The notes beneath the pieces are model-generated. The model worked only from the letters and a program-made list of their open reading frames with translations. It searched no databases and was not told where the DNA came from. From positions 1 through 51,270 of the forward strand of contig CAMKED010000003.1 in assembly GCA_946411475.1 (NCBI GenBank): a DNA stretch of 51,270 bases. The letters run 5' to 3'. The DNA comes from an uncultured Clostridia bacterium (lineage in GTDB: Bacteria; Bacillota; Clostridia; Oscillospirales; Oscillospiraceae). The position numbers were made by a program, and so were the translations under genes. Positions 34,800 to 42,243 of this stretch are shown here, piece by piece (position 1 is the first letter of the stretch; each line of letters begins with the position of its first letter).

Positions 34800-35830
34800 G
34801 AGGCCTTCCTCCGCCCCTTCATGGGGATGGAAATCAGTTTAAAAAGAATCAACAACAGCGCTACGCCGATGATGGCCGAGAGAATGTAGGCCAAAGTCTC
34901 GTTCATGCCTTCCAGCGCGTAGTCCGGCATGGGGACGTCGAGGGACCAGCCGGTTTCCAGACCGTTCGGCGTGTACCCCAGAGCCTTGCCGTCGGTGACG
35001 ATCTCCGCGATCTCGTCTGCGCCCCATTCGCCCCAGGCGGTGCCGGTGGCCAGCAGGCCGAGCGGGCAGGCCGCGATCAGCGCGGCAATGAGGGCAAAGA
35101 CAGGAATATATTTCTTCTTGCCGGCGGACGTGTCGGCGAGCATCCGGTCATAAGTCAGATCCGGCGCCGTTTTCCGTACCAGCGCAAAGACGGCCACGGT
35201 GAAGGCGGCCTCGACGAAGCCTGCGACCAGCAGGTGGGGGATCATCATGGCAGGAATGGCAATGCTCAGATCATAGGGGCAGTAGAGGGCGTTGCCGGCG
35301 GCGTCCTTGAACAGCATAGGCTGAACGCCGAATTCCACCGCGCAGCAAAGTGCGGCAGCCGCAAGGCCGACATAGGCGCCGATCGCGGCGGCAGCGTAAG
35401 GACGAATGCCGCCTGCCTGAAGCGTGTTTTCTCGGTTCTTACCCATAACGAGCCGGTAGACCGCATAGCCCACATAGGGCAAGACAAAGGCCATGTTGAA
35501 GCAGTTGGCCCCAAAGGCCAGCACGCCGCCGTCTCCGAAGATCACGGCCTGCAAAAGCAGCGCCACCGAAACGGCAATGCAGGCCGCGTTGGGACCGAAG
35601 AGCAGGGCAATCAAAGTGCCGCCTACGGCGTGGCCGGTGGTGCCGCCCACAAGGGGAACGTTGAACATCATGGCCAGGAAGGAGAAGGCTGCGCCCGCAC
35701 CGAGCAGGGGCAGTTTTTCCTTGGGCAGCTCTGCGTTGGTTTTTTTCACTGCGTGAACCCATACCGGGATCATTGCCGCACCCATAACGGCGCAGCTTAC
35801 AGGGGAGAGATAGTTCTCGGGAATATGCAT
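34796..35830 (-). CDS. cbiM: Ni/Co ECF substrate-binding component (CbiM with C-terminal CbiN/NikN-like region)
   Basis: MHIPENYLSPVSCAVMGAAMIPVW (MHIP/His N-terminus), GGTTGHAVGGTL; tail VTDGKALGYTPNGLETG. Confidence 0.9.
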   Translation of the reverse strand: MHIPENYLSPVSCAVMGAAMIPVWVHAVKKTNAELPKEKLPLLGAGAAFSFLAMMFNVPLVGGTTGHAVGGTLIALLFGPNAACIAVSVALLLQAVIFGDGGVLAFGANCFNMAFVLPYVGYAVYRLVMGKNRENTLQAGGIRPYAAAAIGAYVGLAAAALCCAVEFGVQPMLFKDAAGNALYCPYDLSIAIPAMMIPHLLVAGFVEAAFTVAVFALVRKTAPDLTYDRMLADTSAGKKKYIPVFALIAALIAACPLGLLATGTAWGEWGADEIAEIVTDGKALGYTPNGLETGWSLDVPMPDYALEGMNETLAYILSAIIGVALLLILFKLISIPMKGRRKAS

Positions 35831-35862
35831 GCAAAGCGCCTCCTCACGTCGAATATGGTATC

Positions 35863-35904
35863 ATTATACCGACGCGGGAAAACGCCTGCAAGCCCCCGGG
35901 GGGG
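35863..35904 (-). promoter_or_regulatory. cbiM promoter with G/C-tract operator candidate for CsoR/RcnR-family repressor
   Basis: Minus strand ACAACCCCCCCGGGGGCTTGCAG-N17-TATAAT; second IR GGTAT-N4-ATACC covers the -10. Confidence 0.55.
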
Positions 35905-35907
35905 TTG

Positions 35908-36192
35908 TCAAATGAACTTCTGTACCGCCTTTTGGAACTCCTCGACCAGCTCCAGATTTCCATCGGCGATGGCGTGCGTGATACAGTGGGTCATGTGTTC
36001 GTTGATGATCTCCTTGCCCAGACTCTTCAAGGCGGCGTTCACCGCGGAGAGCTGGGTCAGCACATCCGCACAGTCCTCGTCGTGTTCGATCATGGTCTGG
36101 ACGTGCTTGAGGTGGCCGATAGCCTTGGCCAGCCGGTTGAGCTGGCGCTTTTTTTCTTCGGGGTCGTGATGGTGGCTGTGTTGCGTTTCCAT
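35908..36192 (-). CDS. CsoR/RcnR-family metal-sensing transcriptional repressor
   Basis: METQHSHHHDPEEKKRQLNRLAKAIGHLKHVQTMIEHDEDCADVLTQLSAVNAALKSLGKEIINEHMTHCI. Confidence 0.9.
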   Translation of the reverse strand: METQHSHHHDPEEKKRQLNRLAKAIGHLKHVQTMIEHDEDCADVLTQLSAVNAALKSLGKEIINEHMTHCITHAIADGNLELVEEFQKAVQKFI

Positions 36193-36207
36193 GTCGCACC
36201 TTCTCTG

Positions 36208-37230
36208 TCAAAGCTTTGTGCTTCCGTCCAGAATGCTCCGGTAGTCGGCCAGGTTCTTGCGCAAAAGCTGCGGGATCTCCAGCCCGTAGGGGCAGCGGGT
36301 CATGCAGACGCCGCATTCCACGCACGCGTCGATCTTCGCCATCTCCGCCTGCCAGTGTTCGTTGAGCCAGGCGGCCGAGGGCGCGCGCCGCACCATTTGA
36401 GACATGCGGGCGCACTGGTTGATCACAATGCCCACGGTGCATGGCGCGCAGTAGCCGCAGCCCCGGCAGAATTCTCCGGCCAGCGCCTTGCGGTCGGCTT
36501 CGATCACAGCTTTCAGCTCCGGCGTCAGCGTTGGCTCCCGGTCGAAGAAGGCCAGCCATTGCCGCAGCTCTTCCTCCCGCTGAATCCCCCAGATCGGCAG
36601 TGCATTGAACTGCTGCATAAAGGCCATGCAGGCCTCTGAGTTGGTCAGCAGACCACCGGCCAAGCCCTTCATCGCGATAAAGCCCATGCCTGCCGCCTCG
36701 CAGGACCGGACCAGGGCAACTTCACGTTCCGTGGCCAGATAGGAGAAGGGGAACTGCAGGGTCTCATAGAGCCCGCTGGCCACGACCTCCTCGGCTACGC
36801 CGATCAGATGAGCCGTAATGCCGATGTGGCGGATCTTGCCCTGTGCCTTGGCTTCCTGCATGGCCTCGTACAGCCCGGTTCCGTCGCCGGGTCGGTAGCA
36901 CTGCTTGGCGCAGTGGAGCTGGTAGACGTCGATATAATCCGTTCGCAGGGTGTGGAGGCTGGTTTCCAAATCCTTCCAAAAGTCCTCCGGCGTCGTGGCG
37001 TGGGTCTTGGTGGCGAGGATGATCTTGTCCCGCATCCCGTCAAAAGCGGCGCCGACCTTGGCCTCGCTGTCGGAGTAGGCGCGGGCAGTGTCGAAGAAGC
37101 GCATTCCGCCGTCGTAGGCCAGACGGAGCAGCCGAATCGCGGTCTCGTCGTCCACCCGCTGGATCGGCAGCGCGCCGAAGGCATTTTGCGGTACCGTGAT
37201 CCCGGTGCGTCCGAGTTTCATCTGTTTCAT
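36208..37230 (-). CDS. Aldo/keto reductase with C-terminal 4Fe-4S-type Cys motifs
   Basis: MKLGRTGITVPQNAFGALPIQ; CRGCGYCAPC and CVECGVCMTRCPYG. Confidence 0.9.
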   Translation of the reverse strand: MKQMKLGRTGITVPQNAFGALPIQRVDDETAIRLLRLAYDGGMRFFDTARAYSDSEAKVGAAFDGMRDKIILATKTHATTPEDFWKDLETSLHTLRTDYIDVYQLHCAKQCYRPGDGTGLYEAMQEAKAQGKIRHIGITAHLIGVAEEVVASGLYETLQFPFSYLATEREVALVRSCEAAGMGFIAMKGLAGGLLTNSEACMAFMQQFNALPIWGIQREEELRQWLAFFDREPTLTPELKAVIEADRKALAGEFCRGCGYCAPCTVGIVINQCARMSQMVRRAPSAAWLNEHWQAEMAKIDACVECGVCMTRCPYGLEIPQLLRKNLADYRSILDGSTKL

Positions 37231-37413
37231 CGTGATATCCTCCCGGCATTTTTCTTCTATTCTATCAGAATAACCCGCCTATGTCAAATCCGAAGCAGCG
37301 TTTTCAAATTGTTCATTTTCGTTTAAGCTTCAACTAAGATTCTTTCGATATACTGACGCCAGAAAGAACAAACCGAGGTCATACAGACCTCACGCATGAA
37401 AGGAGCGATTCTT

Positions 37414-38763
37414 ATGAAACAGAACAATTTGAAAAAATACGCGGCCTTGCTGCTGGCCGTACTGCTGACCTTCTCTCTGGCAGCCTGCGCCGCCGACGCC
37501 TCTTCGAGCACGCAGACGAACGCATCCGCCTCCGCCAAAACCGGAACCCAGACGCAAAGCAATACGCAGACGCAAACCTCCACCCAGGCGCAGACGAACA
37601 CCCAGGCGTCCGCCGGTGCGTCTGCCGCCACCGCTTCCGCCTCCGGCTCCGGCGCCGCGGTGGTCACCACCGCGGCCGTCAGCTCCAACGGCGCCATCGA
37701 CACCTCCGAGCTCTTCTCCAAACGGGATCTCAAGCAGAGCGCCGACCTCTCCGAAGCGACCGCTTATACCGTCTCCGACGGAAAGGACGTCTCCATCACC
37801 GCCGAGGGCGTCTACGTGCTCAGTGGCAGCGCGAAGAACGTCACAATCGTCGTAGACGCGGGCGATGAGGACAAAGTCCAGCTTGTTCTGGACGGCCTGA
37901 ACGTTACGAATGACGACAGCCCCGTAATCTACGTCAAGAACGCGGACAAGGTCTTCGTCACCACCGCAGAGGGAACCGAAAACACGCTTTCCGTTACCGG
38001 CACCTTCACCGCGGACGGCTCCACGAATACCGACGCGGTCATCTTCAGCCGGGACGACCTGGTGCTCAACGGCCTTGGCACGCTGAATATCAGCTCCACT
38101 GACAACGGCGTCTCCTGCAAGGACGATCTCAAGATCACCGGCGGCGTCCTCAACGTGAGCGCCGCGGACGCGTGCATCGAGGCCAACGACTCCATCTCCG
38201 TCGCGGACGGCACGATCACCGTCAAGAGCTCGAAGAAGGACGGCCTGCACGCTGAAAACGAGGACGACGACAAGGAGGGCTGGATCTATATCTGCGGCGG
38301 CACGCTCAACGTCACCGCAGCCGACGACGGCATCCACGCAGTCAGCATCATCCAGATCGACGGCGGCACGATCAACGTCACCGCTGCCGAGGGCATCGAG
38401 GCCACCTGGGTCCAGATCAACGACGGCGAGATCACGATCAGCGCCACGGACGACGGCATCAACGGCGGGCAGAAGTCCAAGTCCTATACCGTCTGCGTGG
38501 AGATCAACGGCGGCAGCCTGAGCATTACGATGGGCCAGGGCGACACCGACGGCATTGACACCAACGGCAATCTTATCATCACCGGCGGTACGATCAGCGT
38601 GAACGCCCAGAGCCCCTTTGACTACGACGGCACCCTCACCCACACCGGCGGCACCATCATCGTCAACGGGACTGAGACCGACCAGATCACCAATCAGTTC
38701 GGCGGCGGCATGGGCGGCGGTCCCGGCGGCCAGGGCGGCTTCGGCGGAGGACGCAGACCGTAA
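37414..38763 (+). CDS. Lipoprotein with carbohydrate-binding-type beta-helix domain
   Basis: Lipobox TFSLAACAA; Ser/Thr/Gln linker; repeated GGTLNVTAADDGIHA / GGTINVTAAEGIEA / GDTDGIDTNGNLIITGGTI. Confidence 0.8.
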   Translation: MKQNNLKKYAALLLAVLLTFSLAACAADASSSTQTNASASAKTGTQTQSNTQTQTSTQAQTNTQASAGASAATASASGSGAAVVTTAAVSSNGAIDTSELFSKRDLKQSADLSEATAYTVSDGKDVSITAEGVYVLSGSAKNVTIVVDAGDEDKVQLVLDGLNVTNDDSPVIYVKNADKVFVTTAEGTENTLSVTGTFTADGSTNTDAVIFSRDDLVLNGLGTLNISSTDNGVSCKDDLKITGGVLNVSAADACIEANDSISVADGTITVKSSKKDGLHAENEDDDKEGWIYICGGTLNVTAADDGIHAVSIIQIDGGTINVTAAEGIEATWVQINDGEITISATDDGINGGQKSKSYTVCVEINGGSLSITMGQGDTDGIDTNGNLIITGGTISVNAQSPFDYDGTLTHTGGTIIVNGTETDQITNQFGGGMGGGPGGQGGFGGGRRP

Positions 38764-38830
38764 AACGATTGACGGTTGACAGGTGACGAACCCGCCTGTA
38801 GGGACAAGCATTGCTTGTCCGCCGAAACAG
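38763..38830. repeat. Intergenic GACAAGCATTGCTTGTC palindrome with adjacent TTGACxG heptamer-like repeats
   Basis: gattgacggttgacaggtgacgaacccgcctgtagggacaagcattgcttgtccgccg. Confidence 0.5.
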
Positions 38831-38886
38831 ATGACAGTCATACCCCATACCCCGCATCGGTGCTGCCGGAGCGGGGTATTTTGCGG

Positions 38887-38915
38887 TTGACGTGGCTGCA
38901 AAAGGGTAGTATAAT
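38887..38915 (+). promoter_or_regulatory. Sigma-A-type promoter for mntP
   Basis: TTGACG-N17-TATAAT. Confidence 0.65.
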
Positions 38916-38950
38916 AAACAAACATTTATACAGGAAAAGAGAGAAAACAA

Positions 38951-39538
38951 ATGGATGCAGCTTTTATTGCACAAAGCGCGCTGCTTGGCGTCGGTCTGGC
39001 AATGGACGCCTTTTCCATTTCGCTGGCAAACGGCCTGCGGGAACCGAACATGAACGGCGGCCGGATGGCAAAAATTGCCGGGGTCTACGGCGTGTTTCAG
39101 TATCTGATGCCCCTGCTGGGCTGGGTCTGCGTGCACACGGTGGTCAGCCTGTTCTCCTCGCTGGAAAAGATCATCCCCTGGATCGCCTTTGCCCTGCTGG
39201 GCTGGATCGGCGGCAAGATGCTCTGGGAGGGACTGCGGGAGCAGAAGGACCCGGACGCAGCCCCCACGGATCGCCGTCTGAGCGGAAAGGATCTGCTGAT
39301 GCAGGGCATTGCCACCTCCATCGACGCACTCTCCGTGGGCTTCACGATCGAGCAGTACAAATTCCGCGAGGCCAACGAGGCCTCCCTGCTGATCGGCGGC
39401 GTGACCTTTGTCCTCTGCATGCTCGCCCTGCTGATCGGAAAGCGCCTGGGCATGAAACTCTCCCGCTACGCTTCCATCCTGGGCGGGATCATCCTCGTCG
39501 CCATCGGCTTCAAGATCTTTCTGGGCGGGCTTGGTTGA
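38951..39538 (+). CDS. mntP: Manganese efflux pump MntP
   Basis: LLGVGLAMDAFSISLANGL...GIATSIDALSVGFTIEQ. Confidence 0.92.
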   Translation: MDAAFIAQSALLGVGLAMDAFSISLANGLREPNMNGGRMAKIAGVYGVFQYLMPLLGWVCVHTVVSLFSSLEKIIPWIAFALLGWIGGKMLWEGLREQKDPDAAPTDRRLSGKDLLMQGIATSIDALSVGFTIEQYKFREANEASLLIGGVTFVLCMLALLIGKRLGMKLSRYASILGGIILVAIGFKIFLGGLG

Positions 39539-39570
39539 GCGGCGCTGTTTCTGAAAAGGAGGGACGGCTT

Positions 39571-40248
39571 ATGCAAACGGAATCTCTGTCGAAGCTTCTG
39601 GGCGTCTGTCCCGGCCTGACTGCCATCGTCGGCGGCGGCGGGAAGACGAGCCTGCTTTACGCGCTGGCGCGGGAATTGCAGGCAAAAGGCCGTGTGATCG
39701 TCACGACTTCCACGAAGATCCGCCGCCCGACGCAGCTTCCCGTGGCTGACCCGGCCACGCCGGAGGAACTGCGGGCGACCATGCAAACGGCCTCGCCGCT
39801 CTGCTTAGGCAGCCCCTGGCCGGAGGACAAGCTGGCCGCGCCGACCCTGCCCTTTTCGGAACTGGTCCGCGCGGCGGACTACGTCCTGGTCGAGGCGGAC
39901 GGCTCCAGTGGTCTTCCCGCCAAGGCGCACGCGCCCCATGAGCCCGTGATTCCGGCGGAGGCCGGACAGGTGATTCTCGTTCTGGGCGCGGACGCCTTCG
40001 GCAAGCCGATTTCCGAAGTCTGTCACCGCCCGGAGCGCTTTGCGGTTCTGACCGGAACGAACCCCGCAGCCCTTCTGACCCCTGCCCTTTGGGCAGAACT
40101 GATCCGTTCGGAGGGTTACGGGAATATATATTATGTAAACAAATGTGAAAGCCCTGACGACTGGGAGAACGCTGCTGCTCTGGCCGCGCTGCTCTCCGTC
40201 CCCGTCGTGGCAGGCAGCCTGCGGGACGGGCAGTTTCGGAGCATGTGA
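39571..40248 (+). CDS. yqeC: Selenium cofactor biosynthesis protein YqeC
   Basis: AIVGGGGKTSLLYALARELQAKGRVIVTTSTKI, VLVEADGSSGLPAKAHAPHEPVIP. Confidence 0.88.
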   Translation: MQTESLSKLLGVCPGLTAIVGGGGKTSLLYALARELQAKGRVIVTTSTKIRRPTQLPVADPATPEELRATMQTASPLCLGSPWPEDKLAAPTLPFSELVRAADYVLVEADGSSGLPAKAHAPHEPVIPAEAGQVILVLGADAFGKPISEVCHRPERFAVLTGTNPAALLTPALWAELIRSEGYGNIYYVNKCESPDDWENAAALAALLSVPVVAGSLRDGQFRSM

Positions 40249-41060
40249 TGAAATTGATGAGCAACGAACACAATCTGATTTTGATCCGCGGCGCGGGGGA
40301 TCTCGCTTCCGGGATCGCGCTGCGGCTCTGGCGCAGCGGCTTCCGGGTCGTCATGACCGAGACGGCGCAGCCGACCACGATCCGCCGCACCGTGGCCTTT
40401 TCGCAGGCCGTTCTGGACGGGCAGACCGTTGTGGAGGGCGTGACGGCGCGGCGCGCCGAAAACGCAGCCGAGGCCCTGTCCCTGCTGGAACAGGGCATTT
40501 TGCCTGTGCTGGTGGACCCGGAGGCCCGCTGCCGGGAAACGCTGCGCCCCGACGCGCTGGTGGACGCCATTCTGGCCAAGCGAAACCTCGGCACCGCGAT
40601 CACAGACGCGCCGATCGTGATCGGCGTCGGGCCGGGCTTTACGGCGGGAATAGACTGCCACGCCGCTGTGGAGACCATGCGCGGGCATACGCTGGGCCGC
40701 GTGCTCTACGAGGGCAGTCCGCTGCCGAATACGAATATCCCCGGCCTGATCGGCGGCTTTGCGGGAGAGCGGGTGCTCCGCGCCCCTGCCGACGGGATCT
40801 TCCGGGCGGAACGCTGCATCGGCGACCGGGTCAAGACCGGCGACGTGGTCGGCTGGGTGGGGGAGAGCCCCATGTGCGCCACGCTGGACGGGGTGCTGCG
40901 CGGCCTGTTGGCCTCCGGCGTACCCGTTCACAAGGGCATGAAGGCCGGCGACGTGGATCCCCGCAACGACCCGTCCTACTGTCAGACCGCCTCCGACAAG
41001 GCGCTCGCCATCGGCGGCGGCGTGCTCGAAGCAATTCTGCATTTTCAAAGAATGGGGTAA
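40248..41060 (+). CDS. yqeB: Selenium-dependent molybdenum hydroxylase system protein YqeB (EF2563 family)
   Basis: LIRGAGDLASGIALRLWRSGFRVVMTETAQPTTIRRTVAFSQAV; ATGTGATG overlap with yqeC. Confidence 0.88.
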   Translation: MKLMSNEHNLILIRGAGDLASGIALRLWRSGFRVVMTETAQPTTIRRTVAFSQAVLDGQTVVEGVTARRAENAAEALSLLEQGILPVLVDPEARCRETLRPDALVDAILAKRNLGTAITDAPIVIGVGPGFTAGIDCHAAVETMRGHTLGRVLYEGSPLPNTNIPGLIGGFAGERVLRAPADGIFRAERCIGDRVKTGDVVGWVGESPMCATLDGVLRGLLASGVPVHKGMKAGDVDPRNDPSYCQTASDKALAIGGGVLEAILHFQRMG

Positions 41061-41064
41061 ACGA

Positions 41065-42102
41065 ATGGAAAACGAGATCAAACTGACCAAGCTGGCATCC
41101 TGTGCCGGCTGCGGCGCCAAGGTCGGCGCCGGTGTTCTGGCCCAGCTTCTGGGGGATCTGCACGTCCTGCACGATCCGAAGTTGTTGGTGGGTTTTGATA
41201 AAAGCGACGACGCCAGCGTCTACCAGATCACGGACGAGCTGGCGCTGGTTCAAACCGTGGATTTCTTCCCGCCGATCGCGGATGATCCCTACACCTTCGG
41301 CGCCATTGCCGCCACCAACGCCCTCTCGGACGTCTACGCAATGGGCGGCGAGCCCAAGCTGGCGCTGAATATTATGGCCGTTCCCAAGGATCTGCCGAAG
41401 GAGACCGTCCACGAGATCCTGCGCGGCGGCTACGAAAAGGCCTGCGAGGCGGGGGTCATTATCACCGGCGGCCATTCGATCCTGGATCCCGAGCCCAAGT
41501 ACGGTCTGGCCGTGACAGGCTTTGTCCACCCGCAAAAGGTATTGACCAACAGCGGCGCGCAGCCCGGTGACGTGCTGCTGCTCACGAAGCCCCTCGGCAT
41601 CGGCGTTCTGACCACGGCGAACAAGGCGGGCCTGCTTGAGCCCGAGACACTGGCCTATGCCAATCAACTGATGACGACGCTGAACAAGGTCGCCCGGGAC
41701 GTGATGGTGCAGTATCGCGTCCACGCCTGTACCGACGTGACGGGCTTCGGCCTCATGGGCCACGGCACCGAGATGGCGCAGGGCAGCGGCGTGGAGCTGC
41801 ATATCGACACGGCGGGCATTACCGTGATCCCGGCGGCCCTGGAATTTGCGCGGATGGGCGTGCTGCCGGAGGGTATGTACCGCAACCGCAGCTTTGCCGA
41901 GGCCCAGGTGGACCCCGGCGACGTCGCCCTTGCTCTGCAGGATCTGCTCTACGATCCCCAGACCTCCGGCGGCCTGCTGATGGCCGTCCACCCGGAGGAT
42001 GCGGACGCTCTGCTCGCGGAGCTGAGCGGGAAGGTCCCGGCTGCGCAGCGGATCGGAACGGTGGAGCCCTATCGCGGCGGAAAGCGGATTTTTTTGCGTT
42101 GA
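41065..42102 (+). CDS. selD: Selenide, water dikinase SelD (Cys form)
   Basis: KLASCAGCGAKVGAGVLAQLL, TVDFFPPIADDPYTFGAIAATNALSDVYAMGG, GHSILDPEPKYGLAV, CTDVTGFGLMGH. Confidence 0.96.
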   Translation: MENEIKLTKLASCAGCGAKVGAGVLAQLLGDLHVLHDPKLLVGFDKSDDASVYQITDELALVQTVDFFPPIADDPYTFGAIAATNALSDVYAMGGEPKLALNIMAVPKDLPKETVHEILRGGYEKACEAGVIITGGHSILDPEPKYGLAVTGFVHPQKVLTNSGAQPGDVLLLTKPLGIGVLTTANKAGLLEPETLAYANQLMTTLNKVARDVMVQYRVHACTDVTGFGLMGHGTEMAQGSGVELHIDTAGITVIPAALEFARMGVLPEGMYRNRSFAEAQVDPGDVALALQDLLYDPQTSGGLLMAVHPEDADALLAELSGKVPAAQRIGTVEPYRGGKRIFLR

Positions 42103-42243
42103 CTGCCGGAAGGCTCCCATTTTCCGGATGCGTTTGGCAAAAACCGACAATCTGAAAAAATTTCGATGAGTTGTCAACCGTTTATGCATCTGAATTGTCT
42201 AAGAAATTAGGACCAAAAATTTTTGAGAAACGGAGAGAACAAA

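Noticed and set aside
37390-38925. 511-aa minus-strand ORF
   Set aside because: Antisense to the lipoprotein with recognisable lipobox and beta-helix repeats.
38763-38950. yybP-ykoY manganese riboswitch before mntP
   Set aside because: Only a consensus promoter and a ~35-nt leader are visible; no yybP-ykoY-like conserved segments seen.
38776-40248. 490-aa plus-strand ORF start at 38776
   Set aside because: The correct gene in this frame is YqeC starting at 39571; the upstream extension runs antiphase through mntP.
41065-42102. Selenocysteine (in-frame TGA) in SelD
   Set aside because: The catalytic position reads as Cys (SCAGCGAKV) in an uninterrupted ORF.
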